DNA of 51,965 nt from Bacillota bacterium. Lineage in GTDB: Bacteria > Bacillota > Clostridia > Lachnospirales > Lachnospiraceae. The stretch covers positions 1-51,965 of the forward strand of contig JAEZTJ010000040.1 of assembly GCA_023421505.1 (NCBI GenBank), written 5' to 3'. A model generated the notes under the pieces. It ran no database searches. It was not told the DNA's origin and saw nothing but the letters and a program-made list of their open reading frames with translations. Shown piece by piece: positions 34,066 through 43,491 of this stretch (within the stretch, counting starts at the first letter, position 1; every line of letters begins with the position of its first letter). Made by a program: the position numbers and the translations under genes.

Positions 34066-34773
34066 ATGGCAAATGAGAAAGTATTGATTATTGAAGATGA
34101 TATCGATTTATCCGGTATAATTAAGGATTATTTAATTAAGGAGGGCTTTGAAGTCAGACAGGCCTTTAGTGGAAAAACGGGAATTGAATACGCTGCCGAC
34201 TTTAATCCTTCTCTTGTCATACTGGATATTATGCTTCCTCAGCTTGACGGTATAGAAGTATGCAGGATCATCAGACTCCGCTCCCACGCCCCCATCCTGA
34301 TTATATCCGCTAAAAGCTCGGATTATGATAAGGTTGTCTCTCTGGGAGTCGGGGCAGATGATTATCTTACAAAGCCTTTCTCCTTAATCGAACTTATCGC
34401 AAGAGTAAAATCCCATCTGCGACGATTTACCTTCTTTACAGGAGAACAGAGTGATTCTACTATTTTGAACACATCAAGTCGAACCTGTGGAAAGCTAACG
34501 ATTGATTCAAAGAGCTATACCGTAACAACAGGCGATAAAACCATCTCCTTTACCTCAAAAGAATTTAAACTGCTTAATTATCTGTCACTGCATCCATTCA
34601 CTGTATTCTCAAAGGAACAGTTAATAGATAATGTATGGGGCTTTAATGAATATATTGACGAGAATACGATTGCCGTGTATATCGGAAGAATTAGAGAAAA
34701 GTTAGCCAGAGAAGGTCTTGACTATATCAAAACTGTATGGGGAGTTGGTTACAAATGGCAAGTGGAAAATTGA
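34066..34773 (+). CDS. OmpR/PhoB-family response regulator
   Basis: A 235-residue regulator. The receiver domain (about 1-120) has the acidic pair E10-D11, phospho-acceptor D54 (LVILDIMLPQLDG) and the KPF lysine. The winged-helix DNA-binding domain (about 135-235) has LNYLSLHPFTVFSKEQLID and a final YIKTVWGVGYKW. The start at 34066 gives the standard N-terminus; the GGAGG is a little far, and an upstream in-frame ATG at 34027 has no RBS. It likely controls the preceding ABC pair. Confidence 0.92.
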   Translation: MANEKVLIIEDDIDLSGIIKDYLIKEGFEVRQAFSGKTGIEYAADFNPSLVILDIMLPQLDGIEVCRIIRLRSHAPILIISAKSSDYDKVVSLGVGADDYLTKPFSLIELIARVKSHLRRFTFFTGEQSDSTILNTSSRTCGKLTIDSKSYTVTTGDKTISFTSKEFKLLNYLSLHPFTVFSKEQLIDNVWGFNEYIDENTIAVYIGRIREKLAREGLDYIKTVWGVGYKWQVEN

Positions 34774-34775
34774 AT

Positions 34776-36167
34776 ATGAAATGCTATATCCTTATAGCTA
34801 TACTTCTTAGCATCAGTTTGCTGCTAGGTCTTTCTGGCATTTTCTTAGTTCTTTCAAGCAAGAATAGACACTTTGATTATCGATCGGTAAGGCTTCAAGT
34901 TAATCAATATGTATCCGTGCTGGAAAAAGCATTAGGTTTTGAGCCAATCTCCGATACTGCTAAGTCTAAGCTTTCAAAGCTAAATTCCTATCCTTTTCAT
35001 ACCCTCTTAATAGATCTGCAAGGAAAGGTCCTATGGACAAAGGGCGATACAGAATATAAGACAGGAGATATATTTCCCCTGCGCACCTTATCCGGAATGA
35101 ATATGGAAGTAATGGAGAAGGATATCTATCAATACATATCACCGATTCTGATTCATGATACACAGCTTTATACAGTTATAATCAGTATTCCCGCTGAAAA
35201 ATATAAAAAAAGCGAGATTACCTATTTTCCACTTCTCTTTCTGTTCGCTTTCCTTCTGCTAGCTGCTGTTTTTCTGTCCTTCCGCTTTGTGGCTCTTCTT
35301 AAAAATTATATCTTTAAGCCGATTAATGCTCTTCATAAGGCAACCGGTAACATATTATCAGGTGATATGGAAACTCCGCTAACCTATGATTATGACGATG
35401 AGACTGGTACACTTTGTCATGACTTTGAGTTAATGCGCGGCCAGCTTCTGAATAGCAATGATCATGCCAAACAGCTTAAAGATAACGAAAAGTTGCTGTT
35501 AGCCTGTATTTCCCATGATTTAAAAACTCCCCTGTCCTCTATCTCGGCTTATGTGGAAGGGATAAAGGAGGGAATTGTTACCGATGAAGAAGGGATTAAG
35601 CGGTACGCCTCAATTGTTATGAATAAGGTTAAAATATTATCCAAATTAATTGACGATATTTTAGAGCATACAAAGACAGAGCTCGATGAGTTTTCCATTC
35701 ATCCGGAGGAGGTCTACGCAAAGAGCTATTTTACAGAAATCTTCTTTGAGCTTACCCCGGATATCCTTCAAGCCGGAATTGAACTGCAAATCGGTGAAAT
35801 ACCTGATTATCTGCTTAGTATTGATGTAAAACGTATTCGTCAGGTAATCTATAATATTATATCTAATTCGATTAAATTCACACCCTCCGGCGGCAAAATA
35901 CAAGTTAGCTTCTTTACGAACAAAAGAGAGACAAAGGAAGAGCTGGTAGTTTCCATCAAGGATACCGGAAAGGGAATTGGTGCCTCCGATCTTCCCTTTA
36001 TCTTTGATAAATTTTACCGTGGAGAAAAGGCCAGAACCTTAAATATCGCAGGCTCCGGCCTTGGTCTTAATATTGCTAAGTATATTGTAACAAAGCATGG
36101 CGGATATATCGAATGTGACAGTATCCTTGAAGTCGGTACGACCATTCTATTTTCTCTTCCTCTGTAG
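34776..36167 (+). CDS. Sensor histidine kinase (HAMP, HisKA, HATPase)
   Basis: About 463 residues. TM1 at about 5-26, an extracytoplasmic region of about 115 residues, TM2 at about 151-175, then HAMP. The HisKA box CISHDLKTPLSSISAYVEG has phospho-acceptor His247. The HATPase domain shows NIISNSIKFTPSGG, DTGKGIG and GSGLGLNIAKYIV. It begins two bases after the regulator stop; an earlier in-frame ATG at 34755 overlaps the regulator. Only 14 bases separate its stop from that of the convergent GH30 gene. Confidence 0.93.
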   Translation: MKCYILIAILLSISLLLGLSGIFLVLSSKNRHFDYRSVRLQVNQYVSVLEKALGFEPISDTAKSKLSKLNSYPFHTLLIDLQGKVLWTKGDTEYKTGDIFPLRTLSGMNMEVMEKDIYQYISPILIHDTQLYTVIISIPAEKYKKSEITYFPLLFLFAFLLLAAVFLSFRFVALLKNYIFKPINALHKATGNILSGDMETPLTYDYDDETGTLCHDFELMRGQLLNSNDHAKQLKDNEKLLLACISHDLKTPLSSISAYVEGIKEGIVTDEEGIKRYASIVMNKVKILSKLIDDILEHTKTELDEFSIHPEEVYAKSYFTEIFFELTPDILQAGIELQIGEIPDYLLSIDVKRIRQVIYNIISNSIKFTPSGGKIQVSFFTNKRETKEELVVSIKDTGKGIGASDLPFIFDKFYRGEKARTLNIAGSGLGLNIAKYIVTKHGGYIECDSILEVGTTILFSLPL

Positions 36168-36181
36168 AGATAATTGTAAAA

Positions 36182-37522
36182 TCATCCCTCAATCACTCCT
36201 GTAAATATCGCATACGGCTTTATTATAACAGGAGCATACTCGTTCTCTAATCGAATATAGACCGGTATTTCTTCCTTCGTCTGATTAAGTATTACAACTG
36301 CAATACTAGCATCAACGTTTTGAAAGGCTGTAACCTCAAGCTTATCAGTATACTTAGAATGGCCTATTCTTACTGCATTTTCTTTAATAAAATGACTGAA
36401 ATGCCAAATATAAGCCGCAGTATTTCTTCTCAATAAAAGTTTATTATTGGCATCATAAAGATAGGGTGCATCACAAAAATTTCCTACATGATTTGGCCCG
36501 CCCTTCTCATTCAGTAGGATGTTCCAATCATAAAAAGCGTTCATACCATTATTTAAGTTCCCAATGATATCATGTGCATACTTCTGCGCATTCTTTAAAT
36601 AATCCTCCTGAGAGAATTTGCTGTATTCTATACAGGCTTCCGATAAGATCAGCTTTTTATCCGGAAATTTCTCTTTTATCATCCGAAGTGCTTCAAAATG
36701 ATCTCCGCTATACCAATGAAAGGCAATTCCCGTAATCATGGGACTGGTTTCTTCATCAATTATGGCACAGGCTCGTTCAAATACCCGTTCTTTATTATGA
36801 TCCCAGATAAAAATCTCAATCTCTGACATGCCATGCTTTTTAAGTGCAGGCCACATATAAGATCTTAGGAATTCTTTTTCTTCCACGGCACTGTATTCGC
36901 ACGAATCCCAGGTCTGCTTTGCCTTTGGCTCATTCTGAAGACTTATTCTGGTTACCTTATAGCCTCTTAGTCTGAATTCATGTATGTATCGGCAGATATA
37001 TTCAGCCCAGGCAAGATAATACTCCTTTTTTAGTTTACCGCCATGATTACGTTCCCCGTTCGACTTCATAAAAGCCGGCGGACTCCAGGGGGAAAGCATG
37101 ATTTCTAAAGCATCTCCATATTGCTTCTGCGCAGCTTCCAAAAGCGGGAAAATATATTGTTCCACTCTGTCTAGCTGAAAGGTCTCAAAGTTAATATCCT
37201 GTGCTTCTGATACCGCTTCATAATGTCCTAAGGAAAAATCACAGCTATCGATCGGAATTCGTACGATACGATATTTCATCTTAACCTTTGAAAAATATTG
37301 TGACAGCATTTCCTCCTGATGTGCTTCATTCATGAGACTGTATATATATCCGGCGGATTCCGTTAATGCGCCACCAAAGCCTTCAAAGCTTTGATATTTT
37401 ACCTGTGGATATAAATTAAGCAGCTGATTTTCCTCTCCCTGATCCGGCTCAAAGAGAAGTATCTTCTGATCTCTTTCTTCTTTTTGCTCCGAAAATGTAG
37501 TCATTGTATATTTTAACTTCAT
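36182..37522 (-). CDS. Glycoside hydrolase family 30 enzyme
   Basis: A 446-residue (beta/alpha)8 hydrolase without signal peptide, so intracellular. GH30 landmarks are FEGFGGALTES near residues 46-56, RIPIDSCDFS, the acid/base in SLQNEP (E198) and the nucleophile in LSEACIEY (E295), plus the C-terminal beta-sandwich part. Family members are beta-glucosidases, beta-xylosidases, endoxylanases and beta-1,6-glucanases; the length and FEGFGGALTES/IDSCDFS motifs fit the glucosylceramidase-like branch. It is last in a sugar-uptake operon, so it probably cleaves an imported oligosaccharide. Confidence 0.9.
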   Translation of the reverse strand: MKLKYTMTTFSEQKEERDQKILLFEPDQGEENQLLNLYPQVKYQSFEGFGGALTESAGYIYSLMNEAHQEEMLSQYFSKVKMKYRIVRIPIDSCDFSLGHYEAVSEAQDINFETFQLDRVEQYIFPLLEAAQKQYGDALEIMLSPWSPPAFMKSNGERNHGGKLKKEYYLAWAEYICRYIHEFRLRGYKVTRISLQNEPKAKQTWDSCEYSAVEEKEFLRSYMWPALKKHGMSEIEIFIWDHNKERVFERACAIIDEETSPMITGIAFHWYSGDHFEALRMIKEKFPDKKLILSEACIEYSKFSQEDYLKNAQKYAHDIIGNLNNGMNAFYDWNILLNEKGGPNHVGNFCDAPYLYDANNKLLLRRNTAAYIWHFSHFIKENAVRIGHSKYTDKLEVTAFQNVDASIAVVILNQTKEEIPVYIRLENEYAPVIIKPYAIFTGVIEG

Positions 37523-37535
37523 TCGCTTTCGCTCC

Positions 37536-38273
37536 TTATTCGATTTCTATTTTCTTATATTCCGAAGGTGTCTTTCCAATCAATTTTCTAAAAACCTTTG
37601 AAAAATATTTTTCATCATTATATCCTACCTTATAGGCAATCTCATAGGTTTTTAGATAATTCTGATGCAGATAGGTACAGGCATGATTGATACGTACTTC
37701 ATTCAGATAATCTATAAAGGTACAATTCATTTTTTGTGAAAAAAGTGTTGAAAGATAGCCTGATGTAATGCCAACCTTCTCTGCTACCCCTATCAGGGTT
37801 AAATTCTCATAATAGTGTTCATTAATATATTGCTTGGCTAATTCTACAAAATTATTTTTCAAACTCAGTTTTGATATTGATTTACTATGTATTGTCCCAA
37901 ACAGGGAATCTGCCGTATCGTTTATCATCTTTAGAATATCCGAGGATCTACTTGGCTTGAGCAGATAATCCTTTGCGCCATAATGCAGTGCCTGCTGTGC
38001 ATATTTGAATTCATCATAACCACTCAAGATTATAGTACAAGGCATAATTCCTGCTCTTTGTGTTTCCTGCATAACCTCAATTCCATTTTTAACCGGCATC
38101 TGTACATCTAAAAGCATCAGCTCCGGTTGATCGCGAAAAATGATATCAATTGCTTCTTGACCGTTTTCCGCTAGATAGATTTTATCAAACCGATCCGTAT
38201 GCAACTGAATGTATTTCGCCAAGCCATTTCTAATCATGTCTTCATCATCTGCAATCAGTAGTCTAATACCCAA
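37536..38273 (-). CDS. YesN-type response regulator (AraC output)
   Basis: A 245-residue regulator. The receiver domain (about 1-125) has D10-E11-D12, phospho-acceptor D56 (LMLLDVQMPVKNG) and K108 of the KPS motif. The C-terminal AraC-type double helix-turn-helix (about 145-245) has LTLIGVAEKVGITSGYLSTL and the family signature YKVGYNDEKYFSKVFRKLIG. The start is a TTG preceded by AAGGAG, right after the kinase stop. It should activate the sugar operon in which it lies. Confidence 0.93.
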   Translation of the reverse strand: MGIRLLIADDEDMIRNGLAKYIQLHTDRFDKIYLAENGQEAIDIIFRDQPELMLLDVQMPVKNGIEVMQETQRAGIMPCTIILSGYDEFKYAQQALHYGAKDYLLKPSRSSDILKMINDTADSLFGTIHSKSISKLSLKNNFVELAKQYINEHYYENLTLIGVAEKVGITSGYLSTLFSQKMNCTFIDYLNEVRINHACTYLHQNYLKTYEIAYKVGYNDEKYFSKVFRKLIGKTPSEYKKIEIE

Positions 38274-38275
38274 CC

Positions 38276-40084
38276 TTATATCTCCTTCTTCTCATATGGA
38301 ATCTCAATGATTACAGTGGTTCCCATACCTTCCTTACTGTCTATCTCCAGTTTAAAATCCTCATGATACTTTAGTTCCAGCCGTTCTCTTATATTTTTTA
38401 TCGCATATCTTCCAATCCGCTGGCTTGCATAGCGCTGTGAATCTTCAATCCTTAAGATCGCCTCCACTTGTTCCCTATTCATGCCAACACCGGTATCTTT
38501 AATACAGAAGCTGATATAATCACCCATCCTGCTGCCAGCCACGGTGATAAAACATTTCTCCCCTGCTTTTTCAAAGCCGTGTACAATAGCGTTTTCGACA
38601 AAGGGCTGCAGAATGAGCTTCGGTATGGAGGCATCCAGAATATCCTCCTCCATATTAATTTCATAATCCAGTCTTTTTTCAAAACGCATCTTCTGTATAT
38701 GCAAATATTGGTTGATTAATTCCTGCTCATTCCTTACTGTAACAATTCCCTTTCCCTGTCCTAACACCAGACGAAACAGCTGGGATAATGCAAGTATGTC
38801 TTCCGCTATTTCCGCATGATTGGCATCAGTCGCCTGCCAATACAGGGAGTCCAGGGTATTATAAAGAAAATGCGGATTTATCTGAGCCTGCAGTGCGTTT
38901 AACTCACTTTCTTTTTCCCTTAAGGCCATAACATAATTATTGTCAATCAGTGACTTTATATCATCTACCATCAAATTAAAGCAGGCTGCGGCTTCCCCCA
39001 CCTCATCCTGTGTATTCACTTCCACTCTCTGGCTAAAATCTCCCTGCTTGAATTTATCCATAGCAATACATAATTTATTTAGGGGTTTTGATACAATGTT
39101 GGATACAAATATCAGAATAGGACAAAGTCCCACAAGAAATCCAAGTAACAGCACAGCCGGTGTTAAGGCTATCGTATAAATCTGCTTATACATTCCGTCT
39201 TTTGGCAGTATTCTGTAAATTATTGTACCTGTATCCTCATCTTTGTTAAAAAATATTTTATAGTTTATATAATCCATAAATCCGGTAAGCTTTTTGTTGG
39301 TAATATTTTTATCTTCTTTCAATACCCTTAATAAAATATCTTCCTTTACCTTCCCGCACCGAACAAGCTCAGCGCCCTCGGCACTGACAACAATGATTGC
39401 CTCATTCTCCGTACTGAGCGTATTCTGACATAATCCCGTAAATTTATCAGCTGAAGCACCTATTACGAGGTAGCCAAGCTTATTTCTCTTGGCAAGGTCA
39501 TAAATCTCACGGTACAGGACAATTTTATCGGTTCGATTCGCCTCATAGGTATCCTTGTCAGTCTTTGATACCCTTCTCCAGATAATCTTGCCTTTTTTCG
39601 CTACTGCCTGCTTGTAAATAGCCGTCTTACGTACCTGTTGCATACTTCCTAGATAAGATGTGGCATCCATGCATCGAAGGAAGGGATTAACACCATTCTC
39701 CGGATAGATAGCCAAGGTTTTAATCTGTCCATTTAAGGCCATCATATCCTGAATTATTCTCATTGGTGCCCGATGCAGCCAGACGAGAGAATCCTTATTT
39801 AACTTGTAAGGATTATCGGATAACAGAATCTGGTTAATATCATTGTTAATACAGATATAAGTTCCGAACTCCATTATTCCCTTCTGAAGTACATCAAGGC
39901 TTTCAGAGAGGTTCTGTGTACTTTGCAGGTAGCTTTCATTTTCCTTTAAAATAGTCGCTTTATAATTATTAATAAATAACAGGGCACTGATAAACAATAA
40001 AATAGGCGTAATGATTACATAGCTGTAAAATATTAATTTTTTTCTTATACTAAGCTGTCGGATCCAGTCTTTTAAATGCCGCAT
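38276..40084 (-). CDS. YesM-type sensor histidine kinase
   Basis: A 602-residue kinase. TM1 at about 17-38, a large extracytoplasmic Cache-like domain (about 40-290), TM2 at about 300-325, HAMP (about 328-380), then the LytS/YesM-type His_kinase region with ALQAQINPHFLYNTLDSL and a HATPase domain (IVHGFEKAGEK, DTGVGMN). Such kinases sense extracellular oligosaccharides, often through the binding protein. GGGGG precedes the start. It sits between the permease genes and its regulator. Confidence 0.93.
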   Translation of the reverse strand: MRHLKDWIRQLSIRKKLIFYSYVIITPILLFISALLFINNYKATILKENESYLQSTQNLSESLDVLQKGIMEFGTYICINNDINQILLSDNPYKLNKDSLVWLHRAPMRIIQDMMALNGQIKTLAIYPENGVNPFLRCMDATSYLGSMQQVRKTAIYKQAVAKKGKIIWRRVSKTDKDTYEANRTDKIVLYREIYDLAKRNKLGYLVIGASADKFTGLCQNTLSTENEAIIVVSAEGAELVRCGKVKEDILLRVLKEDKNITNKKLTGFMDYINYKIFFNKDEDTGTIIYRILPKDGMYKQIYTIALTPAVLLLGFLVGLCPILIFVSNIVSKPLNKLCIAMDKFKQGDFSQRVEVNTQDEVGEAAACFNLMVDDIKSLIDNNYVMALREKESELNALQAQINPHFLYNTLDSLYWQATDANHAEIAEDILALSQLFRLVLGQGKGIVTVRNEQELINQYLHIQKMRFEKRLDYEINMEEDILDASIPKLILQPFVENAIVHGFEKAGEKCFITVAGSRMGDYISFCIKDTGVGMNREQVEAILRIEDSQRYASQRIGRYAIKNIRERLELKYHEDFKLEIDSKEGMGTTVIIEIPYEKKEI

Positions 40085-40116
40085 AATGCCCCCATAAAAG
40101 TATAATTTTCTTAATT

Positions 40117-40953
40117 TTATCCTTTTACAGCACCCATTGCAACCCCTTTCGTTATGTGCCTATTCAGCAAAATATATACAATTACCGCAGGGGCTGCTGT
40201 AAGAGCCATGACCGCAAACTGCACGGCATAGTTTGATGCATACTGCCCTGTAAATTCAAGCACAGAGAACGGAAGTGTCTTCCATCTCGGAGAACTCAGA
40301 TAGGTACTGGCCATCATAAATTCGTTCCAGTTATTTAAAAAGGTCATAATCGCAACTGTTGCAATCGAAGGCTTCAAAAGCGGAGTTATGATACGAAATA
40401 CAATACGGTATATTCCACAGCCATCCACTACTGCCGCTTCCTCAAGCTCCATCGGGATTGCCTCTATAAAGCCTGTCATCAAAAATAAGGCCTGTGGAAG
40501 GGAGAATGCAACATAGGGGATTAAAAGTGCCCAGATTTTATCTGTAATATCTAAAGTATTGTATATTTTATAATTCGGCAGTAACGTTGCATGTATTGGT
40601 ATCATCATACCTAATAGTAACAGGGTTTTAACAAAGCCGTTTAATTTCCAATGCATTCTCCGGCAGGCATACGCAGCCATAATGGAAATCAGAGAAACCA
40701 GAAGAACTGCCAGGCCATTTATGATAATACTGTTCCTTAAATATAATAGAATATGTCCGTCTACAAATGCCTTCACATAATTACTGAAACGGACTTCCTT
40801 AGGAATAATTAATAATCCGCTAGTGAACATCTCATTACTGCTAGCAAGTGAAAAGTCCACCAGCCACACTAACGGAAATATCTGAATTACTGCAACTGCC
40901 GATAATATAATCCAAAGCAATGCTTTTTTAAGCCTGTTTTCTTTACTCATCAT
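40117..40953 (-). CDS. Sugar ABC transporter permease (MalG-type)
   Basis: A 278-residue permease with six membrane helices and the EAA coupling motif EAAVVDGCGIYRIVFRI in the fourth loop, characteristic of carbohydrate uptake family 1. The C-terminus is short and polar. GGAGG precedes the start, where two ATG codons stand in tandem. It pairs with the MalF-type permease 13 bases upstream. The operon has no ATPase gene, so a shared MsmK-like ATPase elsewhere must energise it, as is usual in clostridia. Confidence 0.93.
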   Translation of the reverse strand: MMSKENRLKKALLWIILSAVAVIQIFPLVWLVDFSLASSNEMFTSGLLIIPKEVRFSNYVKAFVDGHILLYLRNSIIINGLAVLLVSLISIMAAYACRRMHWKLNGFVKTLLLLGMMIPIHATLLPNYKIYNTLDITDKIWALLIPYVAFSLPQALFLMTGFIEAIPMELEEAAVVDGCGIYRIVFRIITPLLKPSIATVAIMTFLNNWNEFMMASTYLSSPRWKTLPFSVLEFTGQYASNYAVQFAVMALTAAPAVIVYILLNRHITKGVAMGAVKG

Positions 40954-40966
40954 TTCGTCCTACCTC

Positions 40967-41842
40967 CTATGCCTTCTGTTTCTCACGAAACAGAGTATTT
41001 AAGCCCACGGTTGCAATTAGACAAATGATTATAAATACGACACCTATGGAATTACCATAACCGTATCGGAAGGCTTTAAAAGCCTGCTGATATAAATAGT
41101 TAGCGGCAAACTGTGTACTGTCCCCCGGTCCGCCGTTCGTAAGCAGATATACCGTTTCCATCTGCTTTAAGGCTGATATGATTGCCATTGTTACATTAAT
41201 CTGAATGATTGGTTTCATTAGCGGCAATGTAATTCTAAAAAATGCCGACTTAGAATCTGCACCATCAATTGCGCCTGCCTCATATAATACAGGATCAATA
41301 TTCTTAATTCCCGCATAATAGATTAACATACCCCAGCCAAAGCCATGCCAGATTAGTACAATGAGTACAGACCAAATTGCATGATCGGTACTAAGCCAAT
41401 TAATCTTACCCTGATAACCAAAAGCTTTTAAAACATTATTTAACAGACCAAAATCCGGGTTATAAATGAATTTCCATAGATATGCAATAACTGCAACCGA
41501 TATAACATTCGGAATAAAGTAAACACATCGAAAGAAGCCTTCTGCTTTTCCCTGCAATTTATCTAAAACTGCTGCAACGATAAGTGCAATCGGATGTTGT
41601 ATACAGATAAAGCCTACGGCTAATAACAGGGAATTGATTAATGCCTTATGAAAGGTCTTGTCTGTTAATAAATTCTTGTAATTTTCAAAACCTATGTACT
41701 TTGCCTGACCCATACCGGAATAATCTGTAAAGCCATAATATATACTCAGGCAGATTGGTGCTAATATAGCTAGGACAAACATCAGCAGCCCCGGTAATAC
41801 CAGACTAAAAATCACCCATTTATTACTGTATAATTTTTTCAT
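40967..41842 (-). CDS. Sugar ABC transporter permease (MalF-type)
   Basis: A 291-residue permease, six membrane helices, with the EAA motif EAGAIDGADSKSAFFRI and the conserved FIPNVISVAVIAYLWKF helix. The start at 41842 follows GAGGAGG and gives the usual N-terminus (MKKLYSNKWVIF); a longer frame to 42016 has no RBS. The 217 bases before it contain an AT-rich stem (ACAATATA/TATATTGT) that may separate expression of the binding protein from the permeases. Confidence 0.93.
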   Translation of the reverse strand: MKKLYSNKWVIFSLVLPGLLMFVLAILAPICLSIYYGFTDYSGMGQAKYIGFENYKNLLTDKTFHKALINSLLLAVGFICIQHPIALIVAAVLDKLQGKAEGFFRCVYFIPNVISVAVIAYLWKFIYNPDFGLLNNVLKAFGYQGKINWLSTDHAIWSVLIVLIWHGFGWGMLIYYAGIKNIDPVLYEAGAIDGADSKSAFFRITLPLMKPIIQINVTMAIISALKQMETVYLLTNGGPGDSTQFAANYLYQQAFKAFRYGYGNSIGVVFIIICLIATVGLNTLFREKQKA

Positions 41843-42059
41843 GAAAACCTCCTCTCCTATAAGCAAGTGCAAATATAATAAATAGCACTGCTTAAAACTT
41901 CCCTTATTAAAGCGAAAAGATGCCCCTGAAGTCACCTCTGCATTATTTTTTACAATATACTGCTGCCTGAAGAGAGAGGTTTCAAATAATATATTGTAGT
42001 AAGATAAAACAGACATAACATCCGGGACATCCTTTATAGTTTGCTGCTTTGACTAAGCT

Positions 42060-43412
42060 TTACTTACAGGCTTCGCCGATCTTTACAAGGAAATCTTCGA
42101 CAGAGGTGGTTCCATTGGAAACGCTCTGGATTTCACTTTCAATTGTAGTTTTGAAGGTTGACGGACCACAGTCATTGATCGGTGTTCCTGAAACACTGGT
42201 AGCATTTTTCAAGATATCAGTAAACACTTTTTGCAATTCTGTTTCATTTCCCGTCATGAATGGCGTCTGATCCTGAGCTGACATGCCTACGCCCTTTTCC
42301 CAGCCATATTTAGATAATTTGTCAGGCTGATACATATAATTCAAGAATTTGATCGCTTCCTCTTTTACCTTAGAATTGGCTGATACTGCATAGCCACCGC
42401 CATTCCAAGCTGCTATATCAGTCTGAGTACCTTTTCCGCCTTCAATAGCCGGCATAGTAAAGGCTCTGACATTTGTTCTGATCTCTTCATTAATATCCTG
42501 ATTTAAAGCCATAGAAGATTCCCAGCTACCCATATAAAACATAGCAGCCTGACCGTTAGTAAATAGATTCATTGCTGTACCATAATCTTGTGAGTCATAC
42601 CCTGTCTGGAATACACCGGCCTTAGCTGTCTGAACCAATAAATCAGTTGCCTGCTTAAAAATCGGATCAGAAAAATCTCCAGTTGAAGCCGCCTGATTGA
42701 TTTTGCCAACTGCATCCTTACCATCGATGCGGATTAATAAATCTGTAAGATAAATAGCCATAGGCCAGCCATCTCCACCATCCATTGCTACCGGAACCAT
42801 TCCGGCTGCCTTGATCGTATCGGCTAAAGCTAAAAGCTCTTCATAGGTTGTAGGAACCTTCCAACCATTATCCTCAAACATTTTCTTATTATAATAGAAG
42901 GACATGATATCTGTATTTCTTGGAAGACCATATAATTTACCATCCTTTTTAAAGCCCTCCAAAGAACCTGCAACAAATCCATAATCTGCATAATCTGCTT
43001 CCTTTAATTCAGCAAGAACACCAGCATCCAGTACTTCTCCTAAGAAAGAAGGCTGACCCCAGATACTTACGACATCCGGCATTCCATCCATTGCATAGGC
43101 CTTAAATTTTGTCTTATAGGCTTCTTCATCAAGCGCTTCTACTTCGATAGTAACATTTGGATTCTCCTTCATGTACTCATCAATAATCATCTGCTCCACT
43201 AAGCCTTGGCCATTTTTTCTATCCGGTAAGTTTGAAAACAGTTTTAAGGTTACCTCTTTATCCGAAGTATCTGCTCCCTCAGTTACTTCAGTCGTAGCTG
43301 CATCATCCTTTTTATCTGCTTCCTTAGAGGTCTCTGTTTTACTTGAGCAGCCTGTCAGCATAGAGATTGACATTGCTACTGCAAGTAATGTAGCTAATAA
43401 TTTTTTTCTCAT
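42060..43412 (-). CDS. Sugar-binding lipoprotein (ABC transporter)
   Basis: A 450-residue family 1 solute-binding protein. Lipoprotein signal peptide MRKKLLATLLAVAMSIS with lipobox LTGC, a Lys/Asp/Thr-rich linker (to about residue 50), then the two-lobed fold (VTLKLFSNLPDRKNGQGLVE; AAMFYMGSWESSMALN; AAWNGGGYAVSANSK). It should deliver an oligosaccharide to the MalF/MalG-type permeases. The start at 43412 follows GAGGAGG; a frame extension to 43544 is not used. It is first gene of the sugar operon. Confidence 0.94.
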   Translation of the reverse strand: MRKKLLATLLAVAMSISMLTGCSSKTETSKEADKKDDAATTEVTEGADTSDKEVTLKLFSNLPDRKNGQGLVEQMIIDEYMKENPNVTIEVEALDEEAYKTKFKAYAMDGMPDVVSIWGQPSFLGEVLDAGVLAELKEADYADYGFVAGSLEGFKKDGKLYGLPRNTDIMSFYYNKKMFEDNGWKVPTTYEELLALADTIKAAGMVPVAMDGGDGWPMAIYLTDLLIRIDGKDAVGKINQAASTGDFSDPIFKQATDLLVQTAKAGVFQTGYDSQDYGTAMNLFTNGQAAMFYMGSWESSMALNQDINEEIRTNVRAFTMPAIEGGKGTQTDIAAWNGGGYAVSANSKVKEEAIKFLNYMYQPDKLSKYGWEKGVGMSAQDQTPFMTGNETELQKVFTDILKNATSVSGTPINDCGPSTFKTTIESEIQSVSNGTTSVEDFLVKIGEACK

Positions 43413-43491
43413 TTTTAATCCTCCTCTTGATTGATTTATCTTACCTCTAGATAGTAGCATTCTTAAAAGCTTAAAAACAGATATCAGATTT

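Noticed and set aside
41843..42016. N-terminal extension of the MalF-type permease
   Set aside because: It has no RBS, unlike the ATG at 41842 with GAGGAGG, and the added residues do not look like a permease N-terminus.
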